Part shown: positions 21,701 through 34,200 of the stretch, piece by piece
How the letters are laid out: each line of letters begins with the position of its first letter
Numbering within the stretch: the stretch's first letter is position 1
Assembly (NCBI RefSeq): GCF_026151205.1
Contig: NC_087083.1
Location: forward strand, 5,000,460-5,064,459
Length of the DNA: 64,000 nucleotides
Direction: 5' to 3'
Source: Bolinopsis microptera
Taxonomy: Eukaryota; Ctenophora; Tentaculata; Lobata; Bolinopsidae
Made by a program: the position numbers and the translations under genes
Notes under the pieces: generated by a model
The model's input: the letters and a program-made list of their open reading frames with translations, nothing else
Databases searched by the model: none
Told to the model about the DNA's origin: nothing

Positions 21701-24700
21701 CCGTACCTCACTCTACCGTCGAGAACTGGAAGCAACTTCGTGGCTAGGATCCGAATGAGTGGACATAAGCTTAACGTAGAAACAGGAAGATATGGGAGAC
21801 GAACTGGTAGTCGTCATTATAGAATCTGTGAATTCTGCAGCGAGAAGCCCGTGATGGAGCTCCTCCTTCCAGGTGTGGACCCGATCATAGAAGATGAAGA
21901 ACACTTCCTTAGAACATGTCCCAGGTACCATTCCAATAGGACTAACATGAAGGAGCCCACAAAGTCCTTGCTATTTCATGACATGAAGAGCCTCTTTCTC
22001 CCGGAACACATAGTGGAATTCACCTATTAGGGTTGAATTCCTGCTAGGGTTTGCGTGCTTTTCTCGCTCTTTTTGGTAGCTTCTATCTTGATCGATTTGC
22101 ACTCGCCTCTGGCTTTAGAGTGACACCACGACATTTTGGTAATGGTTTTCTCTCCCATTTGGATTACGGAATTTGGATTTATTTTAGCAACGCCGATCTA
22201 ACGTTATTATACTGTACTCTATATTTGTAAACCTTGTAAACCTTGTAAACCTTGATTACCCAATCAATTGTGCTAACGTGATAAACGAATTGCTCGATAA
22301 CTTCGTAATTTTAAATCTATTTCGCACCCTCTTTTAAGATTATATTAAATGAACTATTGCAATATGTTACAACGGAGTCTCTAACATGTTCACAAACACG
22401 AGTATAAGCAATTCAATGTTGATTGGGTGTGGCCCCCAAAAATCTTTTCAAATTTTGGTGACGGAATCCTCGAAAAAGTAGGTACAGTATGCCATCTGCA
22501 AAGCAACAACTCTCAAATATAAAACACGGCGGTGGTATAAGACCCAACGTATGGGTACTGACTTTTGGCCCCCCCTGTATGATTCATCGAACAATTTATG
22601 AATTGCTTTAGAAATGATATTTGACACATGATCCCATTAAAAGATGAAAAAGCTTCTCAAATATTGGGTTTCATTTTTGTAAAAAAGGAGATGAAAAAAT
22701 CCCCAAATATCATGATTTAATATGGGGTACGAAATTAGGCGGTTTTCGGAAAAAATTCCTATATTTTTGTTCCCAAATCATTAAGGTCACCGGAATAATG
22801 TCGAACATAAATAATAAATATGTCTCGTAAGGTAATGGAGATGAGTCCTACGAGCAATACTTTCTTTGTTTTACAAAACTAAACTTATCAAAAGTACGCA
22901 AAATTTATTTATACTTCACATGTACTAATTACACCACTACAAATCTATTACAATTATTGAGTTTTATGTAACGTTATAATATGTAAACGTTTTAGGCGGA
23001 TAAAAGCCAGTCCAAACCCAGGCTCCATATCATGAAGGTCTCGTTTTAATTTGTATTGAAAAGCAATAATATAAAACAGACGTCCCAACCAACACCTATT
23101 GCACTTAAGCCACATTCCCCAAATTCCCCACTACCTTAAATCAAATTCCCGACATTCCCCACTACCTTAAACCACATTCCCCAAATTCCCGCTAGGTCTA
23201 CAAATTTAAACGTGTACGTGTGAAGGTACATGTCATCAACTGGTTATCTGATACGAGGGAAACGAGTGTTATCTTAAATATCCGCGTATTTCACGTCCAA
23301 TAGCAGCACTTTCTTGATATCAAAGTTCAAGTGAGTCAAACTCAAATGATTTTGAATTCATGTGCTTCGAATCAGTTTTAGACATCCTTTTCTTGAATCT
23401 ATGATGCGTAAGCTATGGTATAAATTTCAAACGATCAATTGCAATTTGGGATCGTTTCAAAAATATGCATATTCATGTAGAAATATGAATGAAGAAATAT
23501 GAACATACCGAAAGAGGCGATGGCCATGGTATCGTTCAGACATCCTGCAGATGACTCGAATGCTGGAACCTGGAATAAAAAGAATGGTAAGTATTTCTGG
23601 AATTTATCGTATTTCTATCAAGCAAAAGATCGCGAAATTGTTTTGAAGTTAATAAAATGAGTTATTTGATTTGTCCCGACATAATAGTTAACGAATAGCG
23701 TTTCTTCATGAGCTGGGCAAGAAGCCAATAAACTTACAATAAAAGATTGAACAATTTTAATATACAATGGACTGCTTGATGATACGATTATATGCAGGAT
23801 GTTTAAAGGGTAAGAGCTAGTTAGATTTAAAATATTTGAAATTATACTAAAATAGAAAATATTGAAACTTTTGTGCATGATCATGTGTGATGTGAAATTG
23901 AAACTAACAGCTGTGTCCCGTGGGCTGTATCATTATAAATGTGGATTCAGGTGGGGAGGTGAGGCATATTTTTTGTCACGTGACAGCAATTTACCAATCA
24001 GCATCCACTACCGACCAATCAATTACTGCCACGTGCCAAAAAATTAGGCCTTCCCTCCCACCAGAATCGATATCTATAGTTGTCCCAATGAGAAAGAGAG
24101 GAGATCTTGACGGAAAAACTTTATAAGTGACCATTTAGAGTATTTATACAACTAAGACTATTGCTGCTTCAGTCATAGTTGCAGTCTTCAGCTCATAATA
24201 GATTTAACATTCCTTTCGTTTCAGATATTTGTGTGTAAAATGAGATTAAGATGACTGATTAGCGTTATTTGGAGCTTTCTTTAGTATATCCTGCTACTGT
24301 ACGTAATTTAATAAGAATGTAAAGATTACCATGTCATTAAATACAGAGTCAATTTACAAAGACTAAAAACAAACTAAACTAAATGGCTCAGAATTACAAA
24401 TCATGAACTGTTTGCATTTAATCTACGTAAATTACTAACTCCTTTAATTCCAATGTTTTACAAACGCCAGTCCAAAATCCCAATTTTGAGAGGGATAGAA
24501 ATTAGAATGCCCCAGATACTCCATTATTAGAGATGGTGTAACCTTCACAGCACAGTCAGACAAACTGTCACGTGTCGCACAAACTGTCACGTGATAATTG
24601 CACAGGAATAAAAAACCTTAACCTGGTAACCCTGGTGCCTGCAGAAGAGCAATTCTAACGTTAAATGCAAATCCACATTTTTTGTGAGCAAACCCAAGAG

Positions 24701-26490
24701 ATGAGGCGTTGCCGAGTAGCCAAAGTATGGTGGGAATCACCACACATGTGTAGCAGCGACAAGAGGTCCCATGGTCGCTTGATCTAGATTGGGCTCAACT
24801 GTCCGGCAGCCCTTAGTGGGACGGAAAATTAAAAAAAGAAACACCTACCATCAACTTAATTAAATATTTCATTCCGCAGGCCACCGTACGTTACCAGGGG
24901 ACTTCTTTATTGTGAAAGCAGTTCTGTCTTTATGTCTGTACTCATATTTTCTACAATCCAACAGAATGTGAAGGTCAGGGATTGGAAGGAGAGGAAAATT
25001 TCTAAACATTATGTTAAGTAGATAATTCTGAGATCTATCATCTATGCCACAGGAGCTGCACTTATTACTGGGACTTAACTATTACAAGGAAGGAGGGTGC
25101 AGTTCATGGTAAATGTTGGGAATCTCACAGGCAGTGGCGTAACTTAGGGCCCCGCAGACCCCGCTGTGCGGGGGGGGGGGGGGGGGGGGGGGTGCCGTAC
25201 TAGGGGGGCGCAATTTTCCTGAATTTTAGGCCCTTTCACTGAAAAAACGCCTTATTTGTGTATTTTCCTGTCCAATTTACCGTTCGGTGGACGCGAAAAA
25301 ATATTTGGGTTACCTTTTTTGCTTCAGGGGGGGCGCAATTAGCTGTAGGGGGGGGGGGGGGGGGGGGGGGCGAGAAAAAAAGTACCCGACCTTTTTTTTT
25401 TTCTTTTTTTTTTACGGACACAACAAATTTTAGGGGGGGGGGGCACATTTCGTCACTGAGCCGGGGGGCGCCAACAGGCAAAGTTACGCCACTGCTCACA
25501 GGATCTGTAATATCTATTGAACACCAATATATTACTGCTGCAAGGTACCCAACATTTGAAGGGAAATTCGATGATATTACAGGCAATCACTGACAAAGCT
25601 TGGCAGTTATTTTTCTTTAACAGTTATGGATAACATTCGACAAATATATGTTTAACTATCAACCCATGAGATACAGCTAAAACTATTTTAGAGATCATAT
25701 TTGGGTTTTTTGGCTTTATCACAAAAACGTTTAAACATCCGTTTAAAAACTACAAGGGAGGAACAAAGTCACGCCCTAGTTGTGATGTTCAACGATCTAA
25801 TATGTCAAATCCGTTCATGTGGTCAGTGTTTTTCTAGTGCTACTTTCAATTGGTATTTTCAGTTGTATCCCAGATTCGAGCCTTGCTATGAGTTTCGTTA
25901 CCATGAAAGCGGAGGCAAAACAAGAAACTCTTGTCTGTTTGAATGATAAGAAATGATTATGAGCAATGTTGTGTAGGACAGAGTCAAGTTATTAATTCCA
26001 GTTGTCAAATAATCATGAAAGGTGCTTTCAGGGTGCTGATGTTCTTTGTTATTGTGCTATTATATGTTTATAGGTTTTCAAGAAAGTTACAACATCGTCT
26101 TTTATTAAAACTAACCTGTCCGAATGGGAATTTAGCTGTGAAGGCTGGAGATTTGTTGGTAACACCAAACTCGAAGTCAGACGCTAGTTTTACGTCAGAG
26201 CCGCCGTATTGAGCACTGATCTGGATCAGTTGAGCTCTGGAGCTGTTGGGATAGCAGTAGAGTGTCTGAAAACAGAACGAGGGATGAGTTTCATCACAAC
26301 AAAAGTTAAGTTACTGAGGAAAACTAAGAAATCAAGCAATTGAGCTACGCATACGTGACTCAATGAGTCTCAACGATACACTTCAAACTCATCAGAAACT
26401 AGACTAACAGTTTAACACAAGCATGACACCACAAAATCTGCTAAAATCATCTAAAAAACTTACCCCATCGACACCGTTCTTTGCAGGCAT
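15763..26490 (-). CDS. EEF1G: Eukaryotic translation elongation factor 1 gamma (eEF1Bγ), complete, 11 coding exons
   Basis: Exons in coding order: 26490-26464, 26265-26116, 23569-23509, 20571-20429, 20111-19968, 19124-18995, 18730-18642, 18129-18044, 16929-16787, 16349-16225, 15915-15763; 1251 nt, 416 residues (human 437). All junctions are GT-AG and phases agree. The protein anchors the eEF1B GDP-exchange complex that recharges eEF1A. Residues 10-80 form a GST N-terminal fold (TLYCYPNSSRAQLIQISAQY, then KFPFGQVPAFE). Residues about 85-215 form the GST C-terminal domain (RTYLVGESVTLADLSLAVYM, then RWFTTIMNQDEVTRVLG). A Lys/Ala/Pro-rich linker follows (residues about 220-275). The C-terminal EF1G domain has LNMDDFKRHYWND, FVDGEWSVWKVEYKY, GMFQRLETMKKYAFG, WEGKQFEK and ends DHIF. 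The usual VFES segment is replaced by CLNDTMAIASF. The start ATG at 26490 opens MPAKNGVDG before TLYCYP. Confidence 0.96.
16376..16510. repeat. Telomere-like and CACCCTACACATTAA short tandem repeat
   Basis: ACCCTAACCCTAAC occurs twice (about 16398 and 16440) among CACCCTACACATTAA units, directly upstream of an eEF1G exon acceptor. It is too short to be a telomere relic with certainty. Confidence 0.8.
17152..17833. mobile_element. hAT-like element with 8-bp target duplication in an eEF1G intron
   Basis: ATCAGGAG flanks both sides (17144-17151 and 17834-17841). The left end is CACCCCTGCAGATTTCG; the right end, reversed, is CATAGGTGCAGATTTCG. The termini are thus imperfect inverted repeats around TGCAGATTTCGT. 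Inside, 17470-17635 is a GC-rich block with CCCCCC runs ending in a TCCTGGCTACGTGCCTG-type sequence, which I take as a fragment of a second inserted element. No transposase. Confidence 0.75.
17882..18032. repeat. 21-bp tandem repeat, about 7-8 copies
   Basis: The unit is GTGTAGAAAGTAGGAATGTCA, with TTAG variants. It abuts the donor of the eEF1G exon at 18044. Confidence 0.9.
18155..18262. repeat. 31-bp tandem repeat, three copies
   Basis: The unit is TTTGGTATGAATTGTTAGCAAGGAATTAAAG, split here only in description; three nearly exact copies and a partial one lie just upstream of an eEF1G exon. Confidence 0.9.
20113..20405. repeat. AGTAA/GGTAA pentamer array
   Basis: Copies of AAAGT/AAGGT AA fill the eEF1G intron next to the exon at 20111. 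The minus strand reads as a Thr/Leu/Phe low-complexity ORF, which is a repeat artefact. Confidence 0.9.
21116..22577. mobile_element. Inner TA-target TIR element (CAGGGGGGGCCAAAAGTCAG family)
   Basis: Left end CAGGG plus a G run, then GGCCAAAAGTCAGTACCCAT and ACGTTGG; the right end is its inverted copy at 22540-22577. TA dinucleotides flank both sides (21114-21115, 22578-22579). A TA target with CAGG termini fits Tc1/mariner-type elements; this is an inference. It encloses a LINE fragment and no transposase. Confidence 0.8.
21480..22255 (+). pseudogene. 3' end of a non-LTR retrotransposon (reverse transcriptase C-terminal region)
   Basis: An ORF at 21587-22030 lacks a natural start. It contains VARIRMSGHKLNVETGRY, then ICEFCS and EDEEHFLRTCPRY: a Cys/His zinc-knuckle-like tail seen C-terminal to the reverse transcriptase in many animal LINE proteins. 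The catalytic core is absent. After the stop, a 3' UTR ends in three copies of TTGTAAACC at about 22225-22252, a tail typical of LINEs without poly(A). It lies within the two nested DNA elements. Confidence 0.75.
23977..24090. repeat. Dispersed repeat with paired CACGTG boxes and CCAAT, copy 2
   Basis: CACGTG at 23977-23982 and 24030-24035 bracket TTTACCAATCAG and CGACCAATCAA. The tail ACCAGAATCGATATCTAT parallels copy 1. Confidence 0.7.
25132..25494. mobile_element. hAT-type MITE, 363 bp, 8-bp target duplication
   Basis: CTCACAGG at 25124-25131 and 25495-25502. Termini CAGTGGCGTAACTT and AAGTTACGCCACTG are perfect inverted repeats of 14 bases. The interior is rich in G runs (25167-25192, 25349-25370, 25433-25442). 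The termini and 8-bp duplication are those of hAT elements. It sits in the eEF1G intron between the exons at 26116 and 23569. A degraded relative lies at 43061. Confidence 0.93.
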
Positions 26491-27110
26491 GACGTTAAGG
26501 TGTGTAAATTAAAGTAAAGACTGATTCTGTCTAGGCCAGCATGGAAATTTCTTATTTAGCGCTCGATTCAGAGAGGACGTATTAGCTGGTAGCGCGCGCA
26601 ATTTTCATCGATCTCTTTTGATTGTGCGCTCTTGGTTCTGTAAACAACAAAAACCAAAAATGAATAGATTATTTATTAGTATTCAACTCTGTTCCATGGG
26701 TGAATTGTTAAGAGTCCTGTTTAATTATAATAAAATAAGATTATTCTCTGATCGCACCGATACTACGGCGAGTTTTTTTTGTAAAAGTTGATGAGCGAAT
26801 CATCGATTATTTTTTTTTGGCATCGTGAATTTTACACTCATTAGGATTCACTTTTTAACTAAGATTAAGGGAAATGGGGACGTGCACTTATTTCATGGTA
26901 TTTTCAACGAGTGTACCAAATGTAATAATTGGAGAAAGATTAAATGAAGAATTGGCGGCAAGGGTGACGCGCATGTCATTTAAAGAAACGTCGCGCGCGT
27001 ACGTTCCTTCGCGCCAAAATCAACTTTCTACATAGAACTCTTCTTCGCGCCAGCGCTAAAGTCACAGCTAAGCTCATTAGACACCGAACAAGTGGATTAT
27101 TTCAACTTTC
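26491..27110 (-). promoter_or_regulatory. Probable eEF1G 5' UTR and promoter region, CpG-richer than surroundings
   Basis: Upstream of the eEF1G start codon. GCGCGC islets at 26592 and 26992 and GCGCCA near 27010 and 27047 stand out in AT-rich DNA. The transcription start cannot be fixed and no TATA box was assigned. Confidence 0.4.
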
Positions 27111-28490
27111 AAGTCACAAAAGTTTGATGACGTTAGCAATTTTATCCTCTTATTTAAAAGCTATTTTGACCATGACATATACAAAGTTTAATTTACATAT
27201 CACGCCCCAAATCTTTCCTATCACTAAAACCGTTTTAGTTAATTTTATCACTTCACAGTTTCTCAATTGTAACGTTTACGTTTCTTTGGTAACAGAGGTG
27301 AACACAGCAAATATCCACTCGTCTCCACGCATATTCATAGAACATCATGTAAGAGGTGAAATCAGTTCGATTACTTAACTCAACTGCGCATGATAACATC
27401 GCGTTTTTAACTTTTATCATCATGGTGACTTCACGCGCGCATGCTGTATCAGGTTTAAACAATATTCTTCAAGATGGAGGAGGGACAGTGAATTAAATTA
27501 CAATCGGACATACGAGATAATAGGTTTTTAATCGGTGTTACATTTAAAGAAAATTCCAAGTTTTACATTTTTATTATTCGTCCTTATTCAATGAATATCG
27601 TTAGTTATAGACCCTGTATCACTACAATGAATATTTAACTGCAATATCTGAGCTCAGAGATTTTACTGGTAATCAAATTTTTCAGTTAACGCAAACACAA
27701 ACACACAGATATTTTGTTTCTTATAGTAATGACTGGGATGAAAATTGAATTTCGGAAGGACAAGGAACAAAATATGCGTTGCCTGGATCGGTATATTGGG
27801 TGTATCACCCGTTATATTGGGTGTATCTCCGATTATGGATGCGAACACGTGACGATGATTAACCAATCAGATTCCAGCATTGACCAATGAAAACCGAAAA
27901 ACACGGTCACGTGTTAAAACAGATTGACAGTGTAATGGCATGATCCGTTAAATGAACCTTCAGAAATGGCACATGATTTTATGTTGAGACAAAATTTTTA
28001 ATTGGCCCTGCATAAAATCGTGTTTAAAACGAGAGGTATTTTACTCGGACCAGATACGGCTACAAAAGAGATAATTTTATTTTGAGTAGATTTCTATTAC
28101 AGCGAAGACTTTTCGCTGTGATTTCACTCATGAATGGAAATTAATTTGAATTATTCAAACCATTCATATTTCACCATATTCTTTGAGTCTGGCCTGAAAA
28201 AATAGATGGACCGCTTTAATTTATTGATCATTCGTTTTATTCCATAATGTAATTTTACACGTAAGTTTTGAGTGTAAATATTTGTGTGGCTTAACATATT
28301 AGTATACGTGTATTTTTAAAATATCGAATATTTTACATTACTGCCCATCAAACGTGGAAAGTGTATAATATATATTTCGGGAGGTTGTGATTGTGAGATT
28401 TAGTCAAAGTGTGAAGATGTAAAAATGTGAGTGTGACCAAAAGTGTGACTATACGTGTAAGTGTGACATATTACATGGACTTTGTTCAAC
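27111..28490. other. Intergenic, no gene seen
   Basis: It contains copy 3 of the CACGTG/CCAAT dispersed repeat (27846-27913) and otherwise AT-rich sequence with short spurious ORFs only. Confidence 0.5.
27846..27913. repeat. Dispersed repeat with paired CACGTG boxes and CCAAT, copy 3
   Basis: CACGTG at 27846-27851 and 27908-27913 bracket TTAACCAATCAGATTCCAGC and TTGACCAATG, colinear with copies 1 and 2. Confidence 0.75.
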
Positions 28491-28493
28491 CGC

Positions 28494-28698
<205 letters not shown>

Positions 28699-29751
28699 CC
28701 AGGGGAGTTCAAGTGTAAAGTTCAGAGTGTGACATTACGTCATTCAGCAACTATAACACGTGACAGCGAGTGTCAGTGTAACTATGACGTCACACTCCAC
28801 AATTGTGACACGTGTCACGCGACAAAGTGTTGATATGTGCCATATTACAGCACACACACACACACGTTCTGCACTCTGTAGCGGCTCTATTACATCAGAC
28901 TGTGCGGCTATTATGTAATTTAACAAAAAATTACGTAATGTAACGAAATGTTACGTATCATTAATTAAGCAGCACAGGAACATCGTGCTGAGATAGTTTC
29001 AAATTACGATTCAAAGATGTTCCGGACTTCACTGTGATTATTTTTATATTTCTATTTCTGGCCATAATATAATATGTACTTGGTTAACATTGGATTTACT
29101 AAGAGAACACACTGAAACATACACTACTCTTATCAACAAAATGCTCTTATCAAATAATGGTAACTACTTGCACTGGGCCAAATCAGCAGACCTGTTAAAC
29201 TTTATTAGATTTAAATTATGAATTTAATTTAATTAGTTTAATTTAATTAGGGCGACTACTTACTAGTAGTAAGCAGTGACTGGACACAACTTCTCACAGC
29301 GATTTAATTTTTTTAAAGAGGCAAAAACTTGTTAGAAACAGAAACATTGGTGTCATATAGTTTTAAACTAATTACAACACCACAAATCTATTACATTTAT
29401 TGAGTATTATGTAACGCGATGGAAATATTTTAAGCGGGTAATATCATTACATAACATGAAGACTTTGTTGTAACTTTGTATGAAAAGCATTACGTAATAT
29501 AAATTATTCAAAATACACTTTTCTCCGTTTAAGAGATAAGAACAGCCGTTCTTGGAAAAGGTCATGTAATTTGTAATTTGTAATTTGTAATCACCTTATA
29601 AATACAAGTTACACGATATATAATGTTATTAAATGTGGTAATAAATACGGACGATAAAAATAGTATGATATTATTACACATAATATTACACAGTACGTGA
29701 TATTGTGTTGTTCTCTTATCATTATAGTTTGTGTGCCATCCTCCCACTGGT

Positions 29752-30006
29752 TACAATGTCACACAGCAATGTTACAATGTTACACAGCAATGTTACAGTG
29801 TTACAATGTTACACAGCAATGTTACACAGCAATGTTACAGTGTTACAATGTTACACAGCAATGTTACACAGCGATGTTACAGTGTTGGGAGTGTTACACA
29901 GCAATGTTGCAATGTTACAGTGTTACACATCAATGTTACAGTGTTACACAGTAATGTTATAGTGTTACACAGTAATGTTGCAATGTTACACAGCAATGTT
30001 ACAGTA
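29752..30006. repeat. TTACACAGCAATG minisatellite
   Basis: About 18 units of 8-13 bases (TTACACAGCAATG, TTACAGTG, TTACAATG). All three forward frames are open through it, which reflects the repeat, not coding. Confidence 0.92.
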
Positions 30007-31027
30007 AAAAAATAATTAGCCACGCCCAGATCTAGCTCGAACCTAAATTTACAGCAAAAACTCCAATTTACAGCGTCTGTTTTCTGTCCACCAAACACCA
30101 TGGTAAATCAGGGCTTTATTCTACAACAGTGCATCAGAGTCAAAACATTATCGAAAGCACACCAATTTTCAATTTAAGAGTGCTTTCAATTGGGACTCAT
30201 ATCTTGAGCCTTATTGGGCGCCCTACATTGTATGTATATAAAACAAGAGAAAAAATTTGATTAAACAGCTTTTTCCCCAGATATACACGACACGAGTCTT
30301 CAAAACACCATGTTTATAATGTAACTAAGTGATTGAGTTAGAGTTACACGAGTTGTGTTAATAACACCAAATTCACATTGTGTCCACCGTTCCGTTAATA
30401 AAGAGTCCATATTGCGGGTTACACACAAAATTGCACCACAGGTATTATAACTGGTAATGAATATTTCCTTATCTCTACATCCGATGCAGATGTTGAGTGT
30501 AACGCATATATATTATGCTGGAATATCATTAATGTAACGTTTATTACTCAGTTCAATATTACGTATAATATATATATTATATATAGTTATATATAACTAT
30601 ATATAATTTATACACATATCGATTATCGCTTATTTCCAGCTTAACGTTTTAGATTTATCCCTCAAGATGCAGTCAAATAAAGTTTGATAAGACTGCAAAT
30701 ATCATACCAGACCGTTGGTAACAATGATAAAAGTAGTAATGAGACAGCCAAAGAATAGAAACATAAGCAGAAACATCAAACCCCTTTGGTGAGTTATTGA
30801 CCCCAATATAATGTTTGTTCACATTGGATTTATTTTATTTCGGTTCACTTCCTTTTTGACCATCACGTCATTTTGTTTCACAATCACAGAGTAGACCACG
30901 GTGAACTATGTTTCCCACATCCAGAAACATCAACCCCTCTTCAGTCTTCACTTTATACAGAATACTGAATACCACGTACCACTGCTATATCTGTTTACTT
31001 AACAATAATTAGAACTGCTCCTATCCA
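30007..31027. other. Intergenic, no gene seen
   Basis: AT-rich; a TATATA-rich palindromic stretch at 30565-30615. No exon supported. Confidence 0.5.
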
Positions 31028-31272
31028 AGGTAAACAAACAGCACTCTAATGATAATAAGGTAAACAAACAGCACTCTAATGATAATAAGGTAAACAAACA
31101 GCACTCTAATGATAATAAGGCAAACAGCACTCTAATGATAATAAGGTAAACAAACAGCACTCTAATGATAATAAGGTAAACAAACAGCACTCTAATGATA
31201 ATAAGGTAAACAAACAGCACTCTAATGATAATAAGGCAAACAGCACTCTAATGATAATAAGGTAAACAAACA
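31028..31272. repeat. 30-bp tandem repeat, about eight copies
   Basis: The unit begins GGTAAACAAACAGCACTCTA and ends ATGATAATAA; two copies are shortened to 26 bases (GGCAAACAGC...). The multiple-of-three length makes a repetitive minus-strand ORF. Confidence 0.95.
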
Positions 31273-34200
31273 GAGCACTTTATTGTAACAATGGGAACAA
31301 TGCACTATGTTAACAGGACAGTTGCAGGAAGCAGTCAGCTGAAGTTATGCCAGGTATATTTATGTTATTAGTCATGATTTTTCCAGGCAGGTTTGGGTTA
31401 GAGTCTACACTCTGCATATTTACTTTAAAGATATTGAAACTCGATGATAGCTGAAGATTTATTGAATTTAAACCAATTTAGGGATTTCATAGTTCATATT
31501 TCTTGTTTTTATTGCCAAGCTTCTCATTTGACTAATTCTCAAAAAAGTAGTAAAAACAGTTCCTGGATTAAGCACCTGTGGTTTGAGTTTGTTAAAATGC
31601 CACAAAACTTCATACCATCACCACAACCACAGAACCGTCAACAAATGCATACCAAACATTCCCAGAAATGTTACAAATAGCCCATTTCTTCAGCCCTAAA
31701 AAGGTTCCATGCTGTGTCTCTGTGTGTCTTAATCCTGTCCTCTGATCCCCCATAAATGGACATTCCACACACAATGCGCCACAGAATGGACATTCCACAC
31801 ACAATGCGCCCGGAATTTTGATAAACGTGTATAACATACCGCTCTGTTCTCAGCATTCTGATACAATATCCTTACCAAAAAGGGTAACATTTTTCGTGAA
31901 AACTGGTATGTGATTAGGCTCGCATCACATTCCATAATCTTACACCATTGAGGGGTATTTCGGGAAATCAGTCCGTACTAGATATAATTATATTATGTGT
32001 AAGATATCACATTTGTAGAGGACCCAGAACACCTGGATCAACAAGACTTAATGTGTCACACACACACGCACACTTTCCCAAATACCGATCTGAAATTCCT
32101 CAGAACTCGATCCCACATTTTTGTGTCAGTGTTTGAATTCCAGAGTTGAATTCTACTGAGGCAGGGGAAGAGAGGTGTAAATTCCAGCTTTCCACATCGT
32201 GATGATTATTTTAAGAACATTTCAGTTTTTTCTAAATTAGACTCAGTCATGACAATGCTTTAACGAAGGTAAATTAAATAGATAAATCAAGTATCAAAGT
32301 TTCTACGTCATTCTCAAATTATTAGTTGGAAGTATTTTTTTAAACATCGTGATGAGATATATGAATTATGATACCCAAACTGTTGTAAGATTGCTTGATA
32401 TATTCAGCATCTGTTACAAAGCACATTTGGTAGCACGACTCGTATTATGCAAATATGTGAAATATGTGCGACATATGCGAGAAATATGTGGGATATTTCA
32501 AGAGGCATGGAAAATTTCCCACAAAAATGTCTAGTATGACCAGAAATCGGGCATATATATCCACGGGAGATAGTAAATGTAATCTTCTGTCCGCGGGAAC
32601 GGTTATGAGTTATTCGATTACCGTTTTACAAGGAATATATTGATAATAAGAGCACTAATCGAAGAAAATGTCACGTGATCATATCTACGAGCCTAGTTAC
32701 GTCACCCGGCCCCGGTTACGTCACATTGATACCAAATTTCCGTATTTTTAGCTGGGTTGTAAGCTGAGAGGGTGTGAGACAATGCTCGTTGGGACGGATA
32801 TCCATTTATCTCTCCTGACGTTGACTGCAGAGTACAGATGTCGATAATACTCTTGAAATGCTGATTAATATTTGCAGACAATTTGATGTATTTACACAAC
32901 TCCTCTGAATTGTAATAACAGTTAATGTCGCACATTATCGCACACTATAAACATTATCGCACATTATAAACTTTAACACAACTCCCCCGTACAATGAACC
33001 AAACCCCCATGATGAACACACACACAGACACACTCACAATAACTAGTGTATAATAACACTCTCTCCACCAATGAAATGCTTACTTTGTGCTGTTTTACGA
33101 AGAGAGGGACACCAGGTGGTAAATGTCGCTGGACTGAGCTAGGCCACACACGTACACCTATCACAATATTTACATAATAAAATTGTTAAGATTATTCGAA
33201 TTTTGTTTGATCTAGAGTGAATATCCGAAATGTTTTACAGGCTCTAATGATGTAGTTTTACAAAGAATTCAAGCTTCATACTGTGTGTTTCCCTTCATAT
33301 CCAAATGTAACATACTTACATAACATTATAGTTACTTACACTAAGTTTTTGTGTGGTGGGGTCGTTAGTGTGAGAGGTGTTTTTGCGTGTGATAATGTTT
33401 TATATTCAATAAAACGGTCAATGACATACCAGGTTATTGGTAAAGTTATGTTTAGAGAGTTTACTATTTACACGGCCCTGTGATAATTAGAGCACAAGCG
33501 CCTCGCAATGGACAAATATTTACAAATATAGCACGAATCACTGAGCCGTTACTATTGCTGTAAATATTGATCATATCATTGGCTCCATTTATTACAGGTA
33601 CATCAAGTATAAGTAGTACGTGTTTTTCCTCTCCAATCTCGGCAATGTTTGCAGTCAACTCCATTTGATTATGGAACCTCCATTTACCTCTCTCACAGGA
33701 GCGTAAAATAACACTGTATATTAGCTAGAGGTACGCTAGAGGTATGGTAAACTGTGCAGTAAAATGCATGATCCACCAGGAAATTCAGACGAATAATCTA
33801 GAAAGATCACGCAATAAGATTTACTACACAGCGCCTACATCATTTCCTGAACTAGATATAACACTTAGAATTAGTGTAACTTTACTATAAAGTATGCGTA
33901 GCATTAGACTCTGAAATAGTACGTACATTTTACGTGTAAAGTACGTGCACAATGTACTGTCACGTGTCACAACGTAAATCGCAGGGGAATATATAACATA
34001 TTAAACATACTCATAGCAATGTTGATCAGGACGCCGGCCTAAAAACAAACATTACCAAATACAGTCTCTTTCAACTTCGCAAATTATTATTATTTACACA
34101 GCACTCAGACAGTAAAACTATAAATAGAACGCTATTTAAAATACCACAGAGATTAGGAAGATAAATCATTCTGATTTCCTGGTTTTATTTCCTCAATATG

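Larger units (their letters stand above)
20958..22832. mobile_element. TA-target TIR element (CCTTACRAGACATATT family), copy 1, host of nested insertions
   Basis: The left end CCTTACGAGACATATT (20958-20973) matches the inverted right end at 22817-22832; TA flanks both (20956-20957, 22833-22834). A second TA-target element sits inside at 21116-22577. The same termini bound the 513-bp element at 50403. No transposase of its own was seen. Confidence 0.8.

Noticed and set aside
25236-25593. ORFs on both strands with poly-Gly/poly-Pro
   Set aside because: They lie in the hAT-type MITE and arise from its G runs.
29697-30101. Overlapping Cys/Val/Asn-rich ORFs in four frames
   Set aside because: Products of the TTACACAGCAATG minisatellite.
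33464-33664. Minus-strand 66-residue ORF
   Set aside because: Reads through without splice sites or family motifs; no support.
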